NCBI GenBank assembly: GCA_964417785.1
Contig: CAYQJO010000037.1
Location: 1 to 26,065, forward strand
Direction of reading: 5' to 3'
Source: DAOTUL01 sp034437435
GTDB lineage: Bacteria; Chloroflexota; Anaerolineae; Aggregatilineales; Phototrophicaceae
DNA: 26,065 nucleotides
In this document: piece by piece, positions 1-8,395 of the stretch
Numbering within the stretch: the stretch's first letter is position 1
Layout: each line of letters begins with the position of its first letter
Notes under the pieces: generated by a model
The model's database searches: none
Seen by the model: the letters and a program-made list of their open reading frames with translations, nothing else
What the model was told of the DNA's origin: nothing
Position numbers and translations under genes: made by a program

Positions 1-16
1 AATCCGCTGATCGCTC

Positions 17-1174
17 TCAATTGTCAAACCGCTGGCTGCTGCCGAAGATTTGAGTGAGTAACAGTTCAATCCGGCGATTGATCCGCCGCAGCCGCGCACG
101 GATACGGACCAGCAGGTAACCGGCACGCCGCTGCCGCTCTTTCAGGTGCCAGAGTTTGCGTTCGTCGGCATCGGCGACCCCCCATTTGAGGACCGTCGCG
201 GCCCAGGTCAAGCCACCGCCAAAGCCGACCATCGCCACATAATCTCCTTCTTTGATCCGGCCATCGCGCAGTGCGTCGCATAGTGCAATCGGAATCGATG
301 CCGCCGATGTGTTGCCGTAGGTGGAGAGATTGGTGATAAATCTGGATGGGTCGATATGCAAACTGCGGGCAGCGGCCTGGATGATCCGCTCGTTGGCCTG
401 GTGCGGGATGATGGCGCTGAGGTCATCGACGGTGATACCGGCTTTGTCCACAGCTTCGCGGATACTCTCACCGATGACGCGGGTGGCGAATTTGAACACC
501 TCACCGCCCGACATGTACATCTTGTGCAGGCGGGCGTCGTGTACACCGTTGAGTGAACGGATGCTTTCGGAAACCTGGGTTGGCAGCGTGAGCAGTTCCG
601 CGCCGGAACCGTCCGAGCGCAAGACCGATGAGAGTACGCCGCCCTCGGATTCGTGGGCTTGCAGAACTACGGCCCCCGCGCCATCCCCGAACAGAATCGA
701 CGTGCTGCGGTCTTTCCAATCCAGCACCCGCGACATGGTTTCGGCACCGATGACCACCGCAGTCGTGATGCTGCCAGCGCGAATCGCCTGTGTTACCATG
801 TCCAGGCCGTAGACGAAACCGGAACAGGCGGCACTCAAATCGAATGCGCCCGCGTTAGATGCCCCGAGCCAGTGCTGGACAAGGCTGGCGGTACTGGGAA
901 ACATGTGTTCCGGAGTGCTGGTAGCGACGACGATCAGGTCGATTTCTGATGGCAGCACATCCGTGATCTGAAGCGCTTGCTGTGCGGCTTTGAGTGCCAG
1001 TTGAGATGTGGTCTGTCCTTCACCCGCGATGCGCCGTTCACGGATGCCGGTGCGTGTGCGAATCCAGAGGTCGTCGGTGTCCAGGATGGCGGCCAGATCG
1101 TCATTTGTCACGACATTGTTGGGGACGTACATGCCCCAACCGATGATATGGGCGTAGCGGTTCTTAGCGGCCAT
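17..1174 (-). CDS. fabH: beta-ketoacyl-ACP synthase III (FabH) with basic C-terminal extension
   Basis: Condenses acetyl-CoA (or another acyl-CoA) with malonyl-ACP to start type II fatty-acid synthesis in the cytoplasm. The thiolase-fold triad is visible: Cys in LSAACSGFVYG, His in IPHQANERI and Asn in STYGNTSAAS, followed by the glycine-rich GFGGGLTW end of the family. The normal protein would stop near LKW, but this one continues for 54 residues (bases 20-181), rich in Arg and leucine/isoleucine and likely an amphipathic basic helix. I chose ATG at 1174 because the family begins just before AHIIGWGMYVP; an in-frame GTG at 1189 would add five residues. The start lies inside the end of fabF (11-base overlap), so the two are probably translationally coupled. 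Function is secure; the role of the tail is unknown. Confidence 0.93.
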   Translation of the reverse strand: MAAKNRYAHIIGWGMYVPNNVVTNDDLAAILDTDDLWIRTRTGIRERRIAGEGQTTSQLALKAAQQALQITDVLPSEIDLIVVATSTPEHMFPSTASLVQHWLGASNAGAFDLSAACSGFVYGLDMVTQAIRAGSITTAVVIGAETMSRVLDWKDRSTSILFGDGAGAVVLQAHESEGGVLSSVLRSDGSGAELLTLPTQVSESIRSLNGVHDARLHKMYMSGGEVFKFATRVIGESIREAVDKAGITVDDLSAIIPHQANERIIQAAARSLHIDPSRFITNLSTYGNTSAASIPIALCDALRDGRIKEGDYVAMVGFGGGLTWAATVLKWGVADADERKLWHLKERQRRAGYLLVRIRARLRRINRRIELLLTQIFGSSQRFDN

Positions 1175-2417
1175 TGTGATTGTATTCACCGATGATGATG
1201 ACCGCGTTATGACCGCCGAACCCGAATGAATTGCTCATTACAGTACGGACTGTGTGCGTTTTGCCCTGGTTGGCGGTGTAGTCCAGGTCGCAGTTGGGAT
1301 CAGGTTGATCCAGATTGATCGTGGGCGGAATCCAGTTGTCGTGAATCGCCTTGATACAGAAGACAGCTTCGGTTGACCCGGCTGCGCCCATCAAATGACC
1401 GGTCATCGACTTGGTTGAACTGATGGGTATTTCGTAGGCCGCTTCGCCCAGTGCCTTTTTGATCGCGACGGTCTCGCTCACATCGTTGAGTGTGGTGCTG
1501 GTCCCGTGTGCATTGATGTAATCTAGGTCTTTGGCTTTCAATCCGGCATCGTCCAGCGCACGCCGGATCGCTTCAGCGGCACCTTCGCCGGTATCCAGCG
1601 GCGCGGTAACATGATAGGCGTCCGATGTATGACCGTAGCCCAGAATCTCGGCGTAAATGGTGGCATCGCGGGCGAGTGCGTGTTCCAGCGCTTCCAGGAT
1701 CAACACACCGGCTCCTTCGGCCACCACAAAACCGTCACGGTCAACATCAAACGGGCGCGAGGCGCGTTCCGGTGCATCGTTGCGCCGCGAGATGGCGGTC
1801 ATGTTGTTGAAGCTGGCGATGGTGATGGGTTCGACGGCGGCTTCGGTGCTGCCAGCCAGCATAACGTTGGCTCTGCCGGAGCGGATGATCTCGGCTGCTT
1901 CACCGATGCAGTTATTGCCGGTGGCGCAGGCTGTCGAAATGGAGAAGTTGGGTCCACGCAAACCGAACGACATCGAGATTTTGCCCGACGGTGCATCGGG
2001 CAGCATCATGGGGACCAGCAGCGGGCTGACCGACCTGGCTCCGTTGCCCACAAAACGCAAGGTGCTATCGACCAGCGTGGCGATCCCACCGATTCCGGTA
2101 CCGACGACCACACCAATGTCATACTGGTTGGTGGGTGTGACTTCCAAGCCAGAATGTTTGAGTGCCTGATCGGCTGCGTAGAGTCCCAATTGTGTCACAC
2201 GATCCGTGCGGCGGGCCTCGCGCCGCCCCAGGAACTCGACCGGGGAAAACGCCTTGACCTCGCCGCCGAAGCGGTTTTCCAGGTTAGAAGGATCAAATCG
2301 TGTAATGGGGCCGATGCCAGAATGACCTTGCGCGATGTTGCTCCAGGCTTCTTCAACGGTGTTGCCGGTGGGGCAGATGATGCCCATGCCGGTTACTACG
2401 ACTCGCCGTCTTTCCAA
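1164..2417 (-). CDS. fabF: beta-ketoacyl-ACP synthase II (FabF)
   Basis: Elongating condensing enzyme of type II fatty-acid synthesis, joining acyl-ACP to malonyl-ACP. At 417 residues it has the usual FabF length. The active-site Cys is in STACATGNN, the two His are in NAHGTSTTLND and GHLMGAAGS, and the Lys is in STKSMTGH; the N-terminus RRVVVTGMGIICPTG is typical. The start is TTG at 2417: it fits the family N-terminus and has AGGA eight bases upstream. It is first in a two-gene unit with fabH. No acpP, fabD or fabG lies beside it, so the rest of the pathway is encoded elsewhere. The long open frame on the opposite strand is a shadow of this gene. Confidence 0.95.
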   Translation of the reverse strand: MERRRVVVTGMGIICPTGNTVEEAWSNIAQGHSGIGPITRFDPSNLENRFGGEVKAFSPVEFLGRREARRTDRVTQLGLYAADQALKHSGLEVTPTNQYDIGVVVGTGIGGIATLVDSTLRFVGNGARSVSPLLVPMMLPDAPSGKISMSFGLRGPNFSISTACATGNNCIGEAAEIIRSGRANVMLAGSTEAAVEPITIASFNNMTAISRRNDAPERASRPFDVDRDGFVVAEGAGVLILEALEHALARDATIYAEILGYGHTSDAYHVTAPLDTGEGAAEAIRRALDDAGLKAKDLDYINAHGTSTTLNDVSETVAIKKALGEAAYEIPISSTKSMTGHLMGAAGSTEAVFCIKAIHDNWIPPTINLDQPDPNCDLDYTANQGKTHTVRTVMSNSFGFGGHNAVIIIGEYNHNGR

Positions 2418-2450
2418 CAGAAGTGTCCTCGCTGCGATACTCTCAATCGC

Positions 2451-2478
2451 ATTATAAGGTGAAATCGCCGTTTGTTAA
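2451..2478 (-). promoter_or_regulatory. predicted sigma-70-type promoter for fabF-fabH
   Basis: On the minus strand, TTAACA (2478-2473) is separated by 16 bases from a perfect TATAAT (2456-2451), about 35 bases before the fabF TTG start. Five of six -35 bases match the consensus. The -35 box overlaps that of the divergent promoter for the SDR gene, so the two may compete. Confidence 0.6.
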
Positions 2479-2498
2479 ACAGAGTGCCATGCTATAAT
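2472..2498 (+). promoter_or_regulatory. predicted promoter for the SDR gene
   Basis: An extended -10, TGC followed by TATAAT (2493-2498), lies about 36 bases before the SDR start. The best -35 is TTGTTA (2472-2477) with a short 15-base spacer, so recognition probably relies on the extended -10. It overlaps the fabF promoter on the other strand. Confidence 0.5.
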
Positions 2499-2533
2499 GC
2501 GGACCTGTTTACCGAATCAACCATCGTGAGCCT

Positions 2534-3478
2534 ATGATACTGGTTACGGGTGCGACCGGCTTTATCGGTCGCCATGTAGTCGCCAAACTCCTGGATCAAC
2601 AACTGCCTGTCCGCTGCCTGCTTCCCGCAAACCGACAACGTGATCTGCCCTGGGCGGTGCCGGAGATGGTCACCGGGACGGCACTGGACGAGGAAGCGCT
2701 GTTTGCAGCGGTGACGGGCGCTCATGTCATCATCCATCTGGAAAACGCGCAGTGGTGGGGCCGACCGCGCGAATTGGAACGGGTGGAGGTTATCGGAACG
2801 CGTAACCTGATCTCGGTGGCCCGGTCAGCCCGTGTGGGGCGGATCATCACGCTGAGCCAGCTTGGTGCATCGCCATCGTCCGCTTTCAACTTGCTGCGGA
2901 TCAAAGGCGAGGTTGAAGGTTTGATCCGCGACAGTGGTCTGGCGTATACGATCATCCGTCCCGGTCTGGTATTTGGACCCGACGATGCTTTCATCAATCA
3001 TATTGTGATGCTGCTGGCTCTCAACCCGTTTGTGTTTATGATGCCGGGGCAGGGCGAGATCATCCTGCATCCCATCCATGTCGATGACGTAGCCGAGGCG
3101 ATGGTACGCAGCCTGGACCTGATCGACACCGTTGACCGTGCTATCGATATCGGTGGGCCAGAGTACATTGTCATGCGCGATTTGATCCAGACTGTCATGC
3201 GGGTGAGCGGCATTTACCGGACTATCGTTCCGTTGGAGCCGTATGTGATGCGCGGCCTCACGCGCTTCTGGGGGATATTTCTGCGGCGTACCTTGATGTC
3301 ATCACAGTGGATGGACATTCTGGCCGCCAGTCGCACGGCGCGATTGGGCAATACCTACGAGTTTTTCGGGTTTCATCCCCGGCGGTTTGAGGATACGCTG
3401 TTGACCTATCTGCCGGAACAACGCTATTTTCTGCCAGCACTGCGCTATATGGTGCGCCGACGCCCGCGTGGTTTTTGA
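2534..3478 (+). CDS. NAD(P)-binding SDR protein, NDUFA9/NmrA-like atypical epimerase
   Basis: An extended/atypical short-chain dehydrogenase of 314 residues. The Rossmann dinucleotide motif GATGFIG is at residues 6-12, and later conserved blocks include TIIRPGLVFGP and HPIHVDDVAEA. The usual YxxxK catalytic pair is not intact: the position reads NLLRIKGEVE, with Lys but no Tyr. That is typical of NDUFA9-like and NmrA-like members, which bind NAD(P) without classical dehydrogenase activity. The C-terminal part (about residues 240-314) is Arg-rich and may contact membrane or partner proteins. It has its own promoter, divergent from fabF, and is 24 bases upstream of proC. The substrate cannot be told from sequence; a quinone- or complex-I-related role is only a family-level guess. 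Confidence 0.8.
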   Translation: MILVTGATGFIGRHVVAKLLDQQLPVRCLLPANRQRDLPWAVPEMVTGTALDEEALFAAVTGAHVIIHLENAQWWGRPRELERVEVIGTRNLISVARSARVGRIITLSQLGASPSSAFNLLRIKGEVEGLIRDSGLAYTIIRPGLVFGPDDAFINHIVMLLALNPFVFMMPGQGEIILHPIHVDDVAEAMVRSLDLIDTVDRAIDIGGPEYIVMRDLIQTVMRVSGIYRTIVPLEPYVMRGLTRFWGIFLRRTLMSSQWMDILAASRTARLGNTYEFFGFHPRRFEDTLLTYLPEQRYFLPALRYMVRRRPRGF

Positions 3479-3502
3479 TGTGAATGGACGGAGGAGAGAA
3501 CA

Positions 3503-4321
3503 ATGTCGCTAAATAACAAGACAGTTGCTTTCATCGGTGGTGGTGTGATGGGCGAGGCGATGATCAAAGGGGTGTTGCACAAAGACCTGCTGGCTGCCGG
3601 GTCGATCATTGCGGCTGATGCACGCCCGGAGCGCGGCAAAGAACTGGTTCACCGTTATGGGGTCCAGTTTACGACGGATAACACCGAAGCGGTTGAAGCG
3701 GCGGACATTCTGGTGCTGTCCGTCAAGCCACAGATCATGGATCGCATACTGCCCGGTGTGCGCGGTCATCTTAAGGCCGGTACGCTGATTATGAGCATCG
3801 CTGCCGGGTATACACTTGAGCGGCTGATACAGGGTAGCGAGACTGATTGTGTTGTGCGGGCCATGCCCAACACACCGGCCCAGATCGGTCTGGGAATCAC
3901 GGTGTGGACCGCGAATCCGGCAGTGACCGACATCCAGCGGACATGGGCCGAGACGATCCTGGGCGCGATGGGCGAGACCCTGTATGTGGCGGACGAGAAT
4001 TATCTGGATATGGCGACAGCACTGAACGGCAGCGGCCCATCGTATGTCTTTTTGCTCATGGAAGCCATGATCGATGCCGGGGTGCATATGGGCTTTTCCC
4101 GCGAGGACGCCCAACATCTGGTACAGCAAACCATGCGCGGATCAGTTGAATATGCCATCAGTTCAGGATTGCATCCGGCAGAATTGCGCAATCAGGTCAC
4201 AAGTCCTGGTGGTACCTCGGCGGCGGCACTTTATCAGCTTGAAAAGGGAGGTGTACGAACGATGATTTCAAAAGCCATCTGGGCTGCCTACCAGCGGTCA
4301 CGCGAACTGGGCCAAGGATGA
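3503..4321 (+). CDS. proC: pyrroline-5-carboxylate reductase (ProC)
   Basis: Catalyses the last step of proline synthesis, reducing 1-pyrroline-5-carboxylate with NAD(P)H. At 272 residues it matches the family length. The N-terminal Rossmann motif is FIGGGVMGEAM. The C-terminal signature region contains ALNGSGPSYVFLLMEAM, and the loop TSPGGTSAAAL is near the end. The start ATG is preceded by a strong GGAGGAG. It follows the SDR gene by 24 bases and is probably cotranscribed with it. No proA or proB is present. The next operon (atp) has its own promoter, so proC probably ends this unit. Confidence 0.95.
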   Translation: MSLNNKTVAFIGGGVMGEAMIKGVLHKDLLAAGSIIAADARPERGKELVHRYGVQFTTDNTEAVEAADILVLSVKPQIMDRILPGVRGHLKAGTLIMSIAAGYTLERLIQGSETDCVVRAMPNTPAQIGLGITVWTANPAVTDIQRTWAETILGAMGETLYVADENYLDMATALNGSGPSYVFLLMEAMIDAGVHMGFSREDAQHLVQQTMRGSVEYAISSGLHPAELRNQVTSPGGTSAAALYQLEKGGVRTMISKAIWAAYQRSRELGQG

Positions 4322-4339
4322 GCGGTGTTTGTGAAAACG

Positions 4340-4368
4340 TGGACATAATGAAGACGATACGATACAAT
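4340..4368 (+). promoter_or_regulatory. predicted promoter of the atpAGDC operon
   Basis: TGGACA (4340-4345), a 17-base spacer and TACAAT (4363-4368). Each hexamer matches the sigma-70 consensus at five of six positions with optimal spacing. The predicted start is near 4375, giving a leader of about 45 bases to atpA. It shows that F1 genes can be transcribed independently of proC. Confidence 0.65.
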
Positions 4369-4420
4369 ACGCCCTCAATCTGTAAGCTTTGTAAATCTTC
4401 GGCTATCAGGAGTCCGAGAC

Positions 4421-5743
4421 ATGGCGGAAGCCTCCCCAAATTTATATCAATCCATACTTGATCAAATCAGCGCCTTTGAGCCGAGCATCGAGGCGGTAGA
4501 AGTCGGTTATGTCGAAGAGATCGGTGATGGCATCGCTCGCGTCGCCGGTCTGGACAATATTCGCTTCAGTGAACTGGTCCGGTTTGAGAACGGCACAGTC
4601 GGCATTGCTTTNNNNNNNNNNNNNNNNNNNNNNNNNNNNNNNNNNNNNNNNNNNNNNNNNNNNNNNNNNNNNNNNNNNNNNNNNNNNNNNNNNNNNNNNN
4701 NNNNNNNNNNNATCGGTCGCGGTCAGCGTGAGTTGATTATCGGTGACCGGCAGGTGGGTAAGACGACTGTCGCTATCGACACCATTATCAACCAGCGCGG
4801 CGAGGACCTGTACTGCATCTACGTCGCCATCGGCAAGCGCAAGGGCGAGGTGGCGCGTCTGGTGGCGCTGCTGGAAGAGTATGGCGCGATGGAATATACG
4901 ACCATTGTGGTTGCATCGGCCTCTGATCCGGCGGCGATGAACTACATTGCGCCCTACGCTGGCTGCGCTATCGGCGAGTGGTTTATGGAAAATGGCATGG
5001 ACTCACTGGTGGTCTATGACGATCTCTCCAAACATGCCTGGGCGTACCGGCAGGTGTCGCTGCTGCTGCGCCGTCCCCCTGGTCGTGAAGCCTATCCTGG
5101 TGATGTGTTCTATCTCCACAGCCGCCTGCTGGAACGTGCGGCTCAGTTGAGCGAGGCACGCGGCGGTGGCAGCCTGACCGCGCTGCCGATCATTGAGACT
5201 CTTCTCGGTGACGTGTCAGCGTATATTCCGACCAATGTCATCTCGATCACGGACGGTCAGATTTATCTTGAAGCTGACCTGTTCTACTCTGGTCAGCGTC
5301 CAGCGCTTAACGTTGGTGTCAGTGTGAGCCGTGTTGGTGGTGATGCGCAGACCTCCATTATGAAGAAGGTCGCTGGTGGTATGCGTCTGGACCTGGCGCA
5401 GTTCCGCTCGCTGGCGGCGTTTGCTCAGTTCGGCTCTGATCTGGACAAAACGACGCAGGCACAGCTTGATCGTGGTCTGCGCCTGACCGAACTGTTAAAG
5501 CAGGTTCAGTACAATCCACTGCCGCTGGCCGATCAGGTTGCCCTGGTTTATGCCGGTACCGAGGGCTATCTCGATGAGGTTGAGGTAGCACGGGTCAAGG
5601 AATGGCAGGAAGCGTTCTTGCGGGCGTTTAATACGCAGTATGCCGATGTGGTCGAGAAGATCAACCAGGAGCTGAAACTGAGCGACGAAATTCGCGAGGC
5701 GTTGGGCGAGACACTTACAGAATTCAACGCGAACTGGAGCTAA
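4421..5743 (+). CDS. atpA: F1 ATP synthase subunit alpha (interrupted by an assembly gap)
   Basis: Non-catalytic nucleotide-binding subunit of the alpha3-beta3 head of F1F0 ATP synthase. After the gap the sequence reads IGRGQRELIIGDRQVGKT, the family Walker A region. RRPPGREAYPGD, ALPIIETLLGDVSAYIPTN and SVSRVGGDAQT (with the conserved alpha arginine) follow. The N-terminus before the gap aligns with the beta-barrel. The start ATG has AGGAG eight bases upstream. Compared with E. coli alpha, about 95 residues are expected between the two sides of the gap but only 34 codons are provided, so the real gene is about 180-190 bases longer. It is first in the atpAGDC operon, three bases before atpG. 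Confidence 0.96.
   Translation: MAEASPNLYQSILDQISAFEPSIEAVEVGYVEEIGDGIARVAGLDNIRFSELVRFENGTVGIAXXXXXXXXXXXXXXXXXXXXXXXXXXXXXXXXXXIGRGQRELIIGDRQVGKTTVAIDTIINQRGEDLYCIYVAIGKRKGEVARLVALLEEYGAMEYTTIVVASASDPAAMNYIAPYAGCAIGEWFMENGMDSLVVYDDLSKHAWAYRQVSLLLRRPPGREAYPGDVFYLHSRLLERAAQLSEARGGGSLTALPIIETLLGDVSAYIPTNVISITDGQIYLEADLFYSGQRPALNVGVSVSRVGGDAQTSIMKKVAGGMRLDLAQFRSLAAFAQFGSDLDKTTQAQLDRGLRLTELLKQVQYNPLPLADQVALVYAGTEGYLDEVEVARVKEWQEAFLRAFNTQYADVVEKINQELKLSDEIREALGETLTEFNANWS
4612..4711. other. assembly gap, 100 N placeholder
   Basis: Exactly 100 N, a conventional scaffold-gap length, inside atpA. The flanking codons stay in the same frame by chance. Homology to alpha subunits implies roughly 280-285 bases are missing here, so all downstream coordinates underestimate the true distance. 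Confidence 0.97.
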
Positions 5744-5746
5744 GTC

Positions 5747-6964
5747 ATGCCCAGTACCCGTGAGGTTCGCAATCGAATTCGCAGTGTAAAGAACATCGGC
5801 CAGATCACAAGAGCACTGGAAGCGGTCTCCGCATCGCGGGTGCGCCGGGCGCAAGCTCGCGTGCTTGCCAGCCGTGCTTACGCGGAAAAAGCGATGGAGA
5901 TTCTGCAAAATGTCCAGGGCGCAACTGCTGGTGCGGCGGCGCTTCATCCACTGTTAGAGGATCGAGAAGAGGTTAACACGATCATGATGGTTTTGATTAC
6001 ATCAGATCGTGGTCTGGCGGGAGCCTTCAACACCAATATCATTCGCGTTGCCGAGCGCTTTGCCGAAAAGTTGGGCAAGCCGGTGCAGTGGGTGGCCGTT
6101 GGGCGTAAGGGACGCGACGCACTGTTTCGTGCCGGTCATAACGTGGTGGCCGAGTTCAGTGACATACCGGATGATCTGACCATCGCCGACATCGCTCCGG
6201 TGGCGCGTCTGGCGAAGGACGCCTTCATGAGTGGTGAAGTAGATGATGTGTATATCGCCTATACCGATTTCATCAACACACTGACCCAACGTCCTGCGGT
6301 GATTGGCTGGCTGCCGCTGGTCCCCCGTGACCTGGGTGACGAGAATTTCAAGAAAACTGTTGAGCCAACAGCCAGCAATCAGGATTATGAGTTTGAACCG
6401 AATGCACAGTCGATCATCGACGAGATAGTGCCGCGTTTTACTGAACTGACGCTGTATCAGGCGTTCCTGGAAAGCAAAGCCAGCGAGCATTCCGCACGGA
6501 TGGTGGCGATGCGCAATGCGTCGGATAATGCAGGGCAGTTGGTGGATGATCTCACGCTGGTCTACAACAAGGCACGGCAGGCGACCATTACCGCTGAGAT
6601 TCTCGACATCGTGGGCGGTGCGAAAGCGCTGCAAGATTCGTTGGATCGTGCGGCGGATAAAATTATGCACACCAAACACCAGGAAGACCACGACGTCGGA
6701 CACGACCGGGCGGAAGACGATCTGACACGCATCGAAGGCATCGGCCCCAGGATGGAAGCTGCGTTGAAAGCGGCGGGCATCCGGACCTATCGCCGTCTGG
6801 CCGGGGCCAGTGAGGCCGAAATCCAATCCGCCATACAGGAAGCGGGAATGCGACTGGCACCAGGTTTATCGACCTGGGCGCAGCAAGCCGCGTTAGCAGC
6901 CAGAGGCGACTGGGTTGGCCTGGAGGTCTATCAGAGTCAACTTGTTGCCGGACGTGAGACCTAG
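5747..6964 (+). CDS. atpG: F1 ATP synthase subunit gamma fused to a C-terminal helix-hairpin-helix domain
   Basis: Central rotor shaft of F1. The N-terminal helix (REVRNRIRSVKNIGQITRAL), SDRGLAGAFNTN and the C-terminal helix (NKARQATITAEILDIVGGAKAL, ending at residue 295) are typical of gamma. Family members stop about here (280-300 residues), yet the frame continues without break to 405. Residues 296-322 form a charged, His-rich linker. Residues 324-367 form a helix-hairpin-helix-like domain (DDLTRIEGIGPRMEAALKAAG), and the region around STWAQQAALAARGDW completes a module known as an appended domain in other bacterial proteins. Coding density and frame give no sign of an artefact. A possible internal start, ATG at 6665, has no good ribosome site. 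Gamma identity is certain; the role of the extension is unknown. Confidence 0.95.
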   Translation: MPSTREVRNRIRSVKNIGQITRALEAVSASRVRRAQARVLASRAYAEKAMEILQNVQGATAGAAALHPLLEDREEVNTIMMVLITSDRGLAGAFNTNIIRVAERFAEKLGKPVQWVAVGRKGRDALFRAGHNVVAEFSDIPDDLTIADIAPVARLAKDAFMSGEVDDVYIAYTDFINTLTQRPAVIGWLPLVPRDLGDENFKKTVEPTASNQDYEFEPNAQSIIDEIVPRFTELTLYQAFLESKASEHSARMVAMRNASDNAGQLVDDLTLVYNKARQATITAEILDIVGGAKALQDSLDRAADKIMHTKHQEDHDVGHDRAEDDLTRIEGIGPRMEAALKAAGIRTYRRLAGASEAEIQSAIQEAGMRLAPGLSTWAQQAALAARGDWVGLEVYQSQLVAGRET

Positions 6965-6986
6965 TTGAAAACAGGAGACAAGATAC

Positions 6987-8384
6987 ATGAGTGAATTTGA
7001 AGGACAGATTACACAGGTCCTCGGCGCGGTTGTCGATGTCACATTTCCTCGCGGTCAACTGCCGAAGATTTTCGACGCCATCCGTGTTCCGCGTGAAGAT
7101 GACGAAGACCTGATTCTGGAAGTGCAGATGCATCTGGGCGAGAGTGCGGTGCGCACGGTGGGTATGGATACGACCGATGGTTTGCAGCGGGGTGCGAAGG
7201 CCTATGCCACCGGTCAGGCGATCACGGTACCGGTTGGTGATGCCGCACTGGGGCGCGTCTTCAATGTGCTGGGCCGTCCGATTGATGATGGTGCCGCCAT
7301 CAGTGACGACTCGCCGCGTCTCCCGATCCACGCGCAAGCTCCCGTCTTCGAAGATCAATCGACCCAGGTCGAGATGTTCGAGAGCGGTATGAAGGTTATC
7401 GATCTGGTAGCGCCGATGACTCGCGGTGGCAAAACGGGTATTTTCGGTGGTGCCGGTGTGGGCAAGACCGTGACCATCCAGGAGTTGATTAACTCGATTG
7501 CCACGCAGCACGCGGGTTTGTCGGTGTTTGCCGGTGTGGGTGAGCGGACTCGCGAGGGTACGGCACTCTACCAGGAAATGGAAGAAGCCGGTGTGTTGGA
7601 TAAGCTGGCGATGGTGTTCGGTCAGATGAATGAGCCGCCCGGTGTGCGTTTGCGCGTGGCGCTTTCGGGATTGACGATGGCGGAATACTTCCGCGATCAA
7701 GGCAAAGATGTGCTGATGTTTATCGACAACATCTTCCGCTATTCGCTGGCGGGTGCGGAAGTGTCGGCCCTGCTCGGTCGTATGCCGTCAGCGGTGGGTT
7801 ACCAGCCGACATTGGCGGATGAGATGGGCCAGCTTCAGGAGCGTATCACATCGACCCGGACGGGTGCGATCACGTCGATGCAGGCGGTGTATGTGCCGGC
7901 GGATGACTACTCCGACCCGGCTCCGGTGGCCGTATTCACGCATCTGGATGGAACGATTGCGCTGGAACGTTCGATTGCCTCGCGTGGTCTTTTCCCGGCG
8001 GTAGACCCATTGAACAGTACCAGCAAGATTCTGGACCCGCTGATTATCGGCGAGGAACATTACAACACGGCGCGTGAAGTGCAGCAGGTGCTTCAACGCT
8101 ACAAGGACTTGCAGGACATCATCGCTATTCTGGGTGTCGATGAGCTTTCGGCGGACGATAAGCTGCTGGTGGCCCGCGCCCGTAAGATCGAGCAGTTCCT
8201 CAGCCAGCCGATGGTGGTCGCGGAGCAGTTCACCGGACGTGAGGGCAAGTACGTCAAGATCAAGGATACCGTGCGTGGTTTCCGCATGATCCTGGACGGC
8301 GAGGTCGATTACATCCCGGAGCAGATGTTCTATATGGCTGGCCCGATTGAGGATGTGCTTCAGCGTTACGACGCGGCACAGTAG
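6987..8384 (+). CDS. atpD: F1 ATP synthase subunit beta
   Basis: Catalytic subunit making ATP from ADP and phosphate in the F1 head. It has 465 residues, a normal length. Walker A is GGAGVGKT, followed by GERTREG with the catalytic glutamate region, ALSGLTMAEYFRD, FIDNIFRY, and the regulatory loop read here as DELSADD (DELSEED in E. coli). The start ATG has AGGAG nine bases upstream. It lies 22 bases after atpG and 11 before atpC, in the expected G-D-C order. Confidence 0.98.
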   Translation: MSEFEGQITQVLGAVVDVTFPRGQLPKIFDAIRVPREDDEDLILEVQMHLGESAVRTVGMDTTDGLQRGAKAYATGQAITVPVGDAALGRVFNVLGRPIDDGAAISDDSPRLPIHAQAPVFEDQSTQVEMFESGMKVIDLVAPMTRGGKTGIFGGAGVGKTVTIQELINSIATQHAGLSVFAGVGERTREGTALYQEMEEAGVLDKLAMVFGQMNEPPGVRLRVALSGLTMAEYFRDQGKDVLMFIDNIFRYSLAGAEVSALLGRMPSAVGYQPTLADEMGQLQERITSTRTGAITSMQAVYVPADDYSDPAPVAVFTHLDGTIALERSIASRGLFPAVDPLNSTSKILDPLIIGEEHYNTAREVQQVLQRYKDLQDIIAILGVDELSADDKLLVARARKIEQFLSQPMVVAEQFTGREGKYVKIKDTVRGFRMILDGEVDYIPEQMFYMAGPIEDVLQRYDAAQ

Positions 8385-8395
8385 GAGGCGGCAGC

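Noticed and set aside
1611..2462. 283-codon open frame opposite fabF
   Set aside because: It lies wholly within and antisense to a clear fabF and shows no recognisable motif; a shadow of GC-rich coding.
6663..7700. 345-codon open frame opposite atpG/atpD
   Set aside because: Antisense to highly conserved ATP synthase genes; His/Arg/Thr-rich composition typical of a shadow frame.
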